A stretch of DNA of 64,000 nucleotides from Mucilaginibacter agri (lineage in GTDB: Bacteria; Bacteroidota; Bacteroidia; Sphingobacteriales; Sphingobacteriaceae). How positions within the stretch are numbered: the first letter of the stretch is position 1; every line of letters begins with the position of its first letter. The stretch spans positions 1 to 64,000 of the forward strand of contig NZ_WWEO01000038.1 in NCBI RefSeq assembly GCF_009928685.1, in the 5' to 3' direction. The translations under genes were made by a program, and so were the position numbers. Positions 56,779 to 64,000 of this stretch are shown here, piece by piece. Under the pieces are notes generated by a model. It made no database searches. It saw only the letters and a list, made by a program, of their open reading frames with translations, and had not been told where the DNA came from.

Positions 56779-58011
56779 ATGTTAAAAAACTACTTTAAAA
56801 TAGCCATAGCGGTGTTGAGGCGCCGCAAGTTTTTCACCTTTATTAGCCTATTTGGTATCAGTTTTACACTAACCATTTTGATGGTAGCTACGGCTTTTAT
56901 CGATAAAGTTGTTAATGATGACTATCCCGATAAAAAGCGCGATCGTTCGCTCTACATTTCGCACATGGAAATGGCAGGTAAGGATGCCATGAACTCTGCT
57001 GGCCTATCTTTTGGTTTTCTGGACCATTATGTTGGCCGCATGAAAACACCCGTGGCAGTGGCTATCTCGTCTAATTTTAATGCAACTAACACTTACGTAA
57101 ACAATCGCAAAATTGTAATCAATTACAAATACACCAACGCAGCATACTGGGATGTGCTGGAGTATAAGTTTTTGGAGGGCAAGGCTTTTTCGAAGCAACA
57201 GGTAGCCAATGCCGAACGTGTTACAGTGATATCTGAGGATATGAAAAAAGAATACTTTGGCGATGATACCGGCCCTGTGGTAGGTAAATATTTGGAAGCC
57301 GACAATGTAAAATACCGCATTTGCGGAGTGGTTAAGAACATCCCCATAACTTGTTATTCGTTTTATGCCGATATCTATCTGCCTTATACCGTATCCAAAA
57401 ACGATTTTGGAAATTATAATAACTACATGGGCGATTTTAACGGTGTTATTTTGGCTAAGAATACAGCAGATGTACCTAAAATGAAAAGGGAGTTTGATGC
57501 GATAATCCCCAAATTACCAATACCAGATAAGCAATACAACAAAATTTATAGCCATGCCGACACTTATTTGGAAGGTTACGTACGCACAGGCAATGAAACC
57601 AAATCAGGGATCCTATATGTTACGCTGGCCCTATCGTTATTCGCGCTGTTTGTAATGTTGCTGCCTACACTTAACCTGGTTAACATTAACGTTACGCGCA
57701 TTATGGAGCGTTCGTCGGAGATTGGGGTGCGTAAGGCATTTGGCGCGTCGTCGCAAACATTGGTATACCAGTTTATTGTAGAGAACCTGATACTCACTTT
57801 TTTGGGTGGCCTTATTGGCGTAGTGCTGTCGCTTATAGCCATGTATTTTATTAACAATGCCAGACTTATAGCCAACCTCGAACTAACATTAAACTTCACG
57901 GTACTGGGCTATGCGCTGGCGATATGCATATTTTTCGGCTTGTTTTCGGGTGTGTACCCAGCCTGGCGCATGTCGAAACTTAACGTGGTAACGGCCTTAA
58001 AGGCTCAATAG
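56779..58011 (+). CDS. FtsX/MacB-type ABC permease 1
   Basis: The 410-residue protein has one N-terminal helix (about 18-40), a periplasmic MacB-PCD-like domain (about 45-275) and three C-terminal helices within about 280-400. The conserved cytoplasmic segment is RSSEIGVRKAFGASSQTL. It pairs with the next gene as a heterodimer or alternate half. It lies 21 bases after the ATPase gene. The substrate is unknown. Confidence 0.9.
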   Translation: MLKNYFKIAIAVLRRRKFFTFISLFGISFTLTILMVATAFIDKVVNDDYPDKKRDRSLYISHMEMAGKDAMNSAGLSFGFLDHYVGRMKTPVAVAISSNFNATNTYVNNRKIVINYKYTNAAYWDVLEYKFLEGKAFSKQQVANAERVTVISEDMKKEYFGDDTGPVVGKYLEADNVKYRICGVVKNIPITCYSFYADIYLPYTVSKNDFGNYNNYMGDFNGVILAKNTADVPKMKREFDAIIPKLPIPDKQYNKIYSHADTYLEGYVRTGNETKSGILYVTLALSLFALFVMLLPTLNLVNINVTRIMERSSEIGVRKAFGASSQTLVYQFIVENLILTFLGGLIGVVLSLIAMYFINNARLIANLELTLNFTVLGYALAICIFFGLFSGVYPAWRMSKLNVVTALKAQ

Positions 58012-58037
58012 ATCGATCATTTTTAAATCAAGATATT

Positions 58038-59222
58038 ATGTTAAAGCATTTATTTAAACTCATCTGGAACAAAAAGAAGCAGAACTCCCTGCTTATCGTC
58101 GAGATCCTGTTGTCGTTTATGGTGATGTTTGCGGTGTTTGCATTCGCTGTAAACTCGTATCAAAACTACGTAAAACCCATAGGTATTAAATACGAGCACG
58201 TATGGGTAATCAATTACAACAACACGCTTAAAACCCAAAATTCCGATTCGCTTACTATGTTTTATGAGGGCTTGCTTCGCAATATTAAAGCCATGCCACA
58301 GGTAGTAGATGCCGGTTTTTCGAGCACCAATGTGCCATTCTCGTCGGCTCACATGAGCGGTGGTATAACCGTTAATGGTAAGAGGATAACCTACGTTAAT
58401 CAGTTCAATGTTGATGATAACTACCTTAACACGCTCGGTGCAACTATGCTTGAAGGACGTTGGTACAATAAGCAAGACGGTATTTCGAAAGAAAAAGTAA
58501 CCGTAATTAACAACACTCTTAAAGAAAAGGCTTTTGGTAAGGGATCTGCCGTAGGTAAATACTTTAATGATTACGACAATAAGTTTAAAATCAAAGTAAT
58601 AGGTGTGGTTAACGACATTAAGTTTGACGGTGATTACCAAACAGTAGGACTTAGCCAGTATAATCGCTTCGACACTTCAGCTTATCATTGGCTACAACGT
58701 ATTTTGGTAAAGGTACAACCGAACGCCGACGCGGCATTTGAAAGCCGGCTGTATAAGTTTATGGCCAATCAAATGAAAAATTCCAACATCGAAATAGAGC
58801 ATTTACCTAACAAGCTGGTAGCCTACAATAAGTTTACCTTGGTACCGCTTATTATTCTGTCTATTGTGGCTGCTTTCCTCATCATCAATGTTGCTTTGGG
58901 TATTTTCGGGGTGCTGTGGTATAATATTAACAAGCGCCGCGGCGAAATCGGGTTACGGAGGGCAATAGGGGCAAGCGGCAGTTCGGTATCATCGCAATTG
59001 GTGAGCGAGGCTTTGATATTGGCAACTTTCTCTCTCATCATCGGGACGTTTTTTGCGGTACAGTTTCCGTTGCTAAATGTATTCGACCTGTCGGCCGGGG
59101 TATATCTTACGGCTATTGGTTTTGCTTTAATATTTATTTATTTCATTGTACTGGTTTGCTCCCTGTATCCGGGTAAGCAGGCAGCGGCAATTTATCCGGC
59201 TGTTGCGTTACATGAAGAATAA
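58038..59222 (+). CDS. FtsX/MacB-type ABC permease 2
   Basis: The 394-residue protein repeats the layout of permease 1: N-terminal helix (about 20-42), periplasmic domain, then three helices from about 270. The coupling segment is KRRGEIGLRRAIGASGSSV. Low overall similarity to permease 1 argues for a heterodimer rather than a recent duplication. It is 26 bases downstream of permease 1 and 21 upstream of the regulator gene. Confidence 0.9.
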   Translation: MLKHLFKLIWNKKKQNSLLIVEILLSFMVMFAVFAFAVNSYQNYVKPIGIKYEHVWVINYNNTLKTQNSDSLTMFYEGLLRNIKAMPQVVDAGFSSTNVPFSSAHMSGGITVNGKRITYVNQFNVDDNYLNTLGATMLEGRWYNKQDGISKEKVTVINNTLKEKAFGKGSAVGKYFNDYDNKFKIKVIGVVNDIKFDGDYQTVGLSQYNRFDTSAYHWLQRILVKVQPNADAAFESRLYKFMANQMKNSNIEIEHLPNKLVAYNKFTLVPLIILSIVAAFLIINVALGIFGVLWYNINKRRGEIGLRRAIGASGSSVSSQLVSEALILATFSLIIGTFFAVQFPLLNVFDLSAGVYLTAIGFALIFIYFIVLVCSLYPGKQAAAIYPAVALHEE

Positions 59223-59243
59223 TTACGACCTTAACGCCTTGAT

Positions 59244-60617
59244 ATGATACTTGTCATAGATGACGATATTGCCGTACGTACCTCCCTCGTTTTACTTTTA
59301 AAAAACGAGGGTTACGGCGTTATAGCGGTAGCCACTCCTGTCGAAGCATTGTCGGCTATAAAGAAGCAAAAGCCCCAGCTCATTATTCTCGACCTTAACT
59401 TTTCTATTGGCACCACAGGCGAAGAGGGTATAGCCTTACTGGCTAAAATTAAACAGGTGGATACATCCATCCCCGTGATATTGATAACCGGCTGGGGCAG
59501 CATCGAACTGGCGGTGCAGGGGATGAAAATGGGCGCTAACGATTTTATTAACAAACCCTGGAGCAATGAGCATTTGTTGCAATCTGTTAGGACATTTTTA
59601 GACCTCGGCGATAATAAAAATCAGCAGCGTACACGTAAACAACTGGATACCCAGTATAACTTTCAGCAAATTATCGGGCACGATCCGCAGATGCTGGACA
59701 TACTGGAAACCATTGGTCGCGTTGCCGGTACAGATGCTTCGATATTAATTATGGGCGAAAGCGGTACTGGCAAAGAATTAATTGCTGAGGCAATTCACCA
59801 AAACAGCAAGCGCCGTAATAAGCCATTTGTAAAAGTAAATTTGGGGGGAATATCCACATCGTTATTCGAGAGTGAAATGTTTGGCCATATCCGGGGGGCT
59901 TTTACCGACGCCCGGTTTGATAGGATGGGCCGGTTCGAAATGTCAAACAAAGGCACTATATTTTTAGATGAAATAGGCGATTTGGATGCGGGTAGTCAGG
60001 TTAAATTGCTGCGCGTATTGCAGGATCGTACCTACGAAGTGCTGGGCAGCAGCCGCACCAAAACTGTGGATGTGCGGGTGGTTTGTGCTACCAACAAAAA
60101 CCTTAACGATATGGTTGCAAAAGCCAGTTTCAGGGAAGATTTGTTGTACCGCATCAACCTCATTACCATTTATCTGCCGGCCTTGCGCGAACGGGCGGGC
60201 GACATACCGTTGCTTGTCAATTACTTTATAAGCAACCTGAAAGAGATTTATAATCGTCCCGAGCTTTCTATAACGCCTGCGGCACTGAAATGGCTGCAGC
60301 AACTGCAACTACCAGGCAATATCCGTCAGTTAAAAAACCTGGTGGAGCGCGCAGTATTGGTTAGCAAAAAGGATAAGCTGGATATAGAAGATTTTCGGGC
60401 ACAATTGGATAATTCGCCGGTTAAAAAGGATAGCAAACATCTGCCTGGAGTAGGTTCGCTCACGCTGGAGGAGATGGAAGTGGAGATGATTAAAAAGGCC
60501 ATGGAATACCATAAACACAAGGTAACCAAAGCGGCACAGTCTTTAGGTTTAACCCGTAGCTCGTTGTACCGCAGGTTAGATAAATACCAAATACCTTACG
60601 ATGAAGCTGAGGACTAA
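59244..60617 (+). CDS. NtrC-type sigma-54-dependent response regulator
   Basis: The 457-residue protein has a receiver domain (1-120, phospho-acceptor Asp50 in IILDLNF), an AAA+ domain (about 143-375) and a C-terminal Fis-type HTH (KAAQSLGLTRSSLYRRLDKY). Walker A is GESGTGKE at 171-178 and Walker B is GTIFLDEIGDL. The sigma-54 contact loop reads GAFTDA instead of GAFTGA. It activates sigma-54 promoters by ATP-driven remodelling. The candidate at 53309 upstream of its own operon is the obvious target. It overlaps the kinase gene by 17 bases. Confidence 0.95.
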   Translation: MILVIDDDIAVRTSLVLLLKNEGYGVIAVATPVEALSAIKKQKPQLIILDLNFSIGTTGEEGIALLAKIKQVDTSIPVILITGWGSIELAVQGMKMGANDFINKPWSNEHLLQSVRTFLDLGDNKNQQRTRKQLDTQYNFQQIIGHDPQMLDILETIGRVAGTDASILIMGESGTGKELIAEAIHQNSKRRNKPFVKVNLGGISTSLFESEMFGHIRGAFTDARFDRMGRFEMSNKGTIFLDEIGDLDAGSQVKLLRVLQDRTYEVLGSSRTKTVDVRVVCATNKNLNDMVAKASFREDLLYRINLITIYLPALRERAGDIPLLVNYFISNLKEIYNRPELSITPAALKWLQQLQLPGNIRQLKNLVERAVLVSKKDKLDIEDFRAQLDNSPVKKDSKHLPGVGSLTLEEMEVEMIKKAMEYHKHKVTKAAQSLGLTRSSLYRRLDKYQIPYDEAED

Positions 60618-61896
60618 ATATATCCTGTTTGTATTCATCCTGCACCTTACCACGCTGGTGCTTACTTACTTTATTTTTAAAGAAAATAAGATTCTGTTTT
60701 TGGTGGCCGAGGTGTTTGTGATCATATCCATCCTTATCTCGTGGAATTTATACATGCAGCTGATCCAACCGCTGAAATCTTTGATGGTAGGTATAGATGC
60801 CATCCGCGAGCGTGATTTTAATATCAAATTTTCGCCAACGGGCAAGTACGAAGTAGACCAGCTGATTGGTGTGTATAATCAAATGATAGATCAGCTTCGT
60901 ACCGAACGTACCTTGCAAGAACAACAGCATTTTTTCCTCGAGAAGTTGATCTATACTTCGCCAACCGGTATTATTATTTTAGACTATGACGATCTGATTC
61001 AACAGGTTAACCCCAGGGCTTTGCAAATATTGGGCGTGGAGGACAACGCATTGATCGGCCACTCGTTAACCGATTCTAACAACGAATTGCTGGGGCATAT
61101 TTTAGCGTTGAATTCGGGCGAGACCAGGATGATAAAATATGGTGGGGCTGCCACCTTCAAAATCCAAAAATCACACTTTGTAGACCGCGGCTTCCCACGA
61201 AATTTCGTAATGATCGAAGAATTGACGGCCGAGATACTAGCTGCAGAAAAGAACGTCTATGGCAAGGTGATCCGTATGATGGCCCACGAGGTGAACAATA
61301 CCATTGGCCCGGTAAACTCCATTATGCAATCGACGTTAAAAACTGAGAGCCTCTGGACTGTGGATGATGATCTCTTAAAGGAAGCGCTGCAAATAGCCAT
61401 TGACCGCAACCAAAACCTCAACCTGTTTATGCGCAACCTTGCCGACCTGGTAAAGCTGCCGCCACCTAATAAAAAACAACTGGAGCTACAGCACGTAGTT
61501 AAATCTGTGATGAAGCTGATGGAGATAAAGGCAAACGAAAACAATATCACGTTTACAACCAGCCTGCCGGAAACCCCTTTCTATATAATGGCCGATGAAC
61601 AACAGCTAGAGCAGGCTTTAATTAATATTGTAAAAAACGCTATCGAAGCGATAGGAACGGATGGCCATATCGCTTGCATAATTAACCAAACCAAGAGGCA
61701 ATTAACCATAACCGACACCGGTTCCGGAATCTCAGCCGAACAAAGCGAACAACTTTTTACCCCTTTCTACAGTACCAAAAAGGATGGGCAGGGAATAGGC
61801 CTTACTTTAGTGCGTGAGATATTAATGAATCACGGTTTCGAGTTTTCGTTGAAAACGATAGCAGAGAGACAAACGGAGTTTAGAGTGAAGGTTTGA
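60601..61896 (+). CDS. sensor histidine kinase, NtrY-like without periplasmic domain
   Basis: The 431-residue protein has two close helices (about 7-26 and 31-51) with almost no periplasmic loop. A HAMP-like region (about 52-105) and a PAS-like domain (about 115-215) follow. The phospho-acceptor His229 is in AHEVNNTIGPVNS. The ATPase part has NIVKNAIEAI, TDTGSGI and GQGIGLTLV. The input is probably membrane- or cytoplasm-derived rather than a periplasmic ligand. It is coupled to the regulator by the 17-base overlap. Confidence 0.93.
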   Translation: MKLRTKYILFVFILHLTTLVLTYFIFKENKILFLVAEVFVIISILISWNLYMQLIQPLKSLMVGIDAIRERDFNIKFSPTGKYEVDQLIGVYNQMIDQLRTERTLQEQQHFFLEKLIYTSPTGIIILDYDDLIQQVNPRALQILGVEDNALIGHSLTDSNNELLGHILALNSGETRMIKYGGAATFKIQKSHFVDRGFPRNFVMIEELTAEILAAEKNVYGKVIRMMAHEVNNTIGPVNSIMQSTLKTESLWTVDDDLLKEALQIAIDRNQNLNLFMRNLADLVKLPPPNKKQLELQHVVKSVMKLMEIKANENNITFTTSLPETPFYIMADEQQLEQALINIVKNAIEAIGTDGHIACIINQTKRQLTITDTGSGISAEQSEQLFTPFYSTKKDGQGIGLTLVREILMNHGFEFSLKTIAERQTEFRVKV

Positions 61897-61901
61897 TCCC
61901 T

Positions 61902-62090
61902 CTATTTTTTCTCCCCATTTTCTTTGGTCCTCTCACTATCTTCCAATTCGCCTCGGCGGTTAACTACGTAGCGCGACCGCATAAGTGTTTGCTGGATTTG
62001 TTGCGACGAGTTGCCGCCTGTTCGCCGGGCACCCGTTAGGGGGAGGATGAGGAATGCCAGTATTACCGAGATCTTTAAAAATGTCATCAT
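61902..62090 (-). CDS. possible small membrane or exported protein
   Basis: The 62-residue reading frame starts with a hydrophobic segment (MMTFLKISVILAFLILPLTGA) and then is polar and charged (SERTKENGEKK). The N-terminus looks like a signal or single anchor. It is convergent with the kinase gene and only five bases from its stop. There is no recognisable domain, so this could be spurious. Confidence 0.4.
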   Translation of the reverse strand: MMTFLKISVILAFLILPLTGARRTGGNSSQQIQQTLMRSRYVVNRRGELEDSERTKENGEKK

Positions 62091-62171
62091 AGTAGCCCTG
62101 TTTTAGTAGAATATAAGTTAGCTATGGGCGCTATATAACAGGGGTACAACTAAAAGTACGGTTTTTATGCA

Positions 62172-62672
62172 TTAAATGCGCTTTTCGTAGCAAAAAAACC
62201 TTAACCCGGGGCGTTTCGCCAGGCCAATTTCGCCGCTGTAGGTATAACCCAATTTCGGGAAAAGCGATTGTGTTACCTTATTTTCGCTATTGGTATCTAC
62301 CCGCAAAATGCGGATGCCGCGCTGCACAGCAACGGTTTCGGCCTGTTGCATTAAAGCTTTAGCAATCCCCATGCCCTGAAAATCGGGGTTAACCGCTATG
62401 CGGTGGGTAACAATGGCTTCTTCAGTAATATCCCAGCCTGCGTCGGTATATTCCGGATCCTGATCTGTGGTGATAGCTGTTACGCCGGCAATGGCACCAT
62501 TAACATCGGCTACCCAAAGCTGGCTAAGCTCAATGTCTTTACCGAATACAGTAGGGTTGGGATAATCATCGCCCCATTGAAAATTGCCTGCCGCGCGCAT
62601 TAGCGGCACAACTTTAGCAATCATTTGCATTATGGCGGGTATATCGGCAGGGGTGGCAAGTCTTATCAGCAT
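62172..62672 (-). CDS. GNAT-family N-acetyltransferase
   Basis: The 166-residue protein is read from the start MLIRLATPADIPAIMQMI, the typical GNAT first strand. A longer reading from 62786 adds a non-homologous leader. The acetyl-CoA loop is VNPDFQGMGIAKALM (about 100-114), and the C-terminal strands include ILRVDTNSEN and LFPKLGYTYSGEI. It acetylates a small amine or protein N-terminus; the substrate is not visible. It is divergent from the last permease gene. Confidence 0.85.
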   Translation of the reverse strand: MLIRLATPADIPAIMQMIAKVVPLMRAAGNFQWGDDYPNPTVFGKDIELSQLWVADVNGAIAGVTAITTDQDPEYTDAGWDITEEAIVTHRIAVNPDFQGMGIAKALMQQAETVAVQRGIRILRVDTNSENKVTQSLFPKLGYTYSGEIGLAKRPGLRFFCYEKRI

Positions 62673-62915
62673 GGTGGCAAATATCGCTTTTGAGGACAAA
62701 ATTAGGTAGTTGTATTTGTCACACAGTCGCAATACCTTGTTTAACAGTCTGATATTGTTAATTTTACTTGTAACGCTAGCATGCATTAAACTGTGCGGTT
62801 ATGATACATGGTAAAGATGGGATTTTGATTTATATTGTTGATTATCAGTTGAATAGTGTAATGGCACGGTTTCTATATTTATAATGCCAGTCAATTTTTT
62901 GTTAAACTGTAAGTT

Positions 62916-64000
62916 ATGATAAAGAGTTATTTTAAAATCGCGTGGCGAAACCTAAGTAAGCATAAAATATTTTCGATGATCAACGTTTTCGGACTGGCTA
63001 TCGGTATAGCTTCGTTCTGGATCATTGCGCTTTATGTAACTGATGAACTGAGCTACGATCGCTTTAACACCAAGGCTGATCGGATATTCCGCGTAGCACA
63101 ACACGGTACCTGGAATGGCGGTAAGTTCGACCTGGCCGTGACCTCAGCTCCTTACGCCCCAGCTTTAAAAGCCGAATACCCCGAAGTAGAAGACGTGGTA
63201 CGTATCAATACCGAAGGGGGCGGAAAAATTAGCGTTGGCGAAAAGGAGCTTACCGCAAACAATATCATCTTTAGCGATAACTCTATTTTTAACATTTTTA
63301 GCTACCATTTCCTTTACGGCGACCCTAAAAGCGCGCTGGCTAAACCACAGTCCATAGTGCTGACTAAAAGCATGGCAGTTAACTTATTCGGCGACGCCTC
63401 GCAGGCTATAAATAAAACTGTATTGTTTGATGGAAATGTTCCCAATATGGTTTCGGGTGTTATTGACGATGTGCCTGCTAATTCACACCTTACATTTGGT
63501 GCCATTCGCTATATGCCCCAGGAATTGAGTACAGGCAAAAACTGGCAAAACTCCGAACTTTATACCTACGTACTGCTAAAGCATCATAACGACTATCAAA
63601 AAATAGAAGGTTCGACTACTCGCTTTTTAAAGAAATATAATCCTGGCGGCTCTGATAAAGTACACTTCCGCATGGAATTGCAGCCGCTTACCTCTATCCA
63701 CCTGCACTCTAAATTGGATTATGAGCTGAGTGAAAACGGCAATGTTATGTATGTGTACGTGTTTACGCTCATCGGATTGCTGATACTCGGTATCGCTATC
63801 ATCAATTATGTAAATCTGGCTACTGCGCGTTCATCAATCCGCGTAAAAGAAATTGGGGTGCGCAAGGTTATCGGGTCGGACAGGGTGCAATTAATGATGC
63901 TTTTCTTCGCCGAATCTGTTTTACTTGCAGCCCTGGCTACTGGTTTGGCAGTGGTTGTTATCCATACAGCACTGCCTTTCTTTAACCAACTTTCGGGCAA
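62916..64000 (+). CDS. large FtsX-type ABC permease, 3' end outside window
   Basis: The frame opens MIKSYFKIAWRNLSKHKIFS and remains open to the window edge, giving about 361 residues. The N-terminal helix (about 20-43) is followed by a MacB-PCD-like domain. A helix then begins near 285, followed by the coupling segment RVKEIGVRKVIGSDR. Bacteroidota permeases of this class are about 800 residues with two such units, so roughly half is missing. A TGGCAC upstream lacks the matching -12 GC. Confidence 0.88.
   Translation, partial: MIKSYFKIAWRNLSKHKIFSMINVFGLAIGIASFWIIALYVTDELSYDRFNTKADRIFRVAQHGTWNGGKFDLAVTSAPYAPALKAEYPEVEDVVRINTEGGGKISVGEKELTANNIIFSDNSIFNIFSYHFLYGDPKSALAKPQSIVLTKSMAVNLFGDASQAINKTVLFDGNVPNMVSGVIDDVPANSHLTFGAIRYMPQELSTGKNWQNSELYTYVLLKHHNDYQKIEGSTTRFLKKYNPGGSDKVHFRMELQPLTSIHLHSKLDYELSENGNVMYVYVFTLIGLLILGIAIINYVNLATARSSIRVKEIGVRKVIGSDRVQLMMLFFAESVLLAALATGLAVVVIHTALPFFNQLSG

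Noticed and set aside
62862..62877. TGGCAC as a sigma-54 -24 element before the last permease gene
   Set aside because: The -12 position reads CTATA with no GC dinucleotide, which is essential for sigma-54 recognition.

Overview
The window comes from a Bacteroidota chromosome, most likely family Sphingobacteriaceae and plausibly Mucilaginibacter (inference from protein style and layout, not from a search). The evidence is TAnnTTTG-type promoters, few Shine-Dalgarno sequences, a SusC/SusD pair, other TonB-dependent receptors, many lipoproteins, FtsX-type permeases and an NtrC-like two-component pair.

Region 1 (1-15.6 kb) is the translation and transcription core. It runs rpsU, a XerC/D-type recombinase, hpf, four tRNAs (Thr-TGT, Tyr-GTA, Gly-TCC, Thr-GGT), tuf, tRNA-Trp, secE, nusG, rplK, rplA, rplJ, rplL, rpoB, rpoC. 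rpsU has a very strong Shine-Dalgarno and its protein carries a C-terminal Tyr54. This fits the Bacteroidota circuit in which bS21 helps hide the 16S anti-SD. Several spacers hold imperfect inverted repeats built from short, spacer-specific microrepeats.

Region 2 (15.6-31 kb) is a surface-glycan locus. It opens with a damaged junction: the start of a Wza-like export lipoprotein runs into the end of an O-antigen-ligase/polymerase-like membrane protein. Three glycosyltransferases, a WcaF-like acetyltransferase, a WcaI-like glycosyltransferase, gmd, fcl, ugd, a UDP-xylose synthase, gmhA, rfbD, rfbA and a phosphomannomutase-like HAD protein follow. These supply GDP-fucose, UDP-GlcA/UDP-Xyl and part of the heptose and dTDP-rhamnose pathways.

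Region 3 (31-41.5 kb) is housekeeping, mostly on the minus strand: miaA, a pRiA4b ORF-3-like acidic protein, CCA-adding enzyme, Sua5/TsaC with an overlapping glycosyltransferase, dapD, an S4 RNA-binding protein, a degenerate DUF892 protein and small membrane proteins, then a MarR/XRE regulator pair.

Region 4 (41.5-53.2 kb) is envelope uptake and secreted proteins: a TonB receptor with a beta-helix lipoprotein, an intradiol-dioxygenase-like lipoprotein, a pirin-like protein and an orphan SusC/SusD pair.

Region 5 (53.2-62 kb) looks like one self-contained operon: membrane-fusion protein, TolC-like protein, ABC ATPase, two FtsX permeases, an NtrC-type sigma-54 activator and a histidine kinase. 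Upstream is a correctly spaced -24/-12 sigma-54 promoter candidate, with an inverted repeat about 60 bp further upstream that could be the activator site. The window ends with a GNAT acetyltransferase and a truncated large FtsX permease. The best candidates for follow-up are this sigma-54 operon, the rpsU/strong-SD genes, the microrepeat inverted repeats and the glycan-locus junction.
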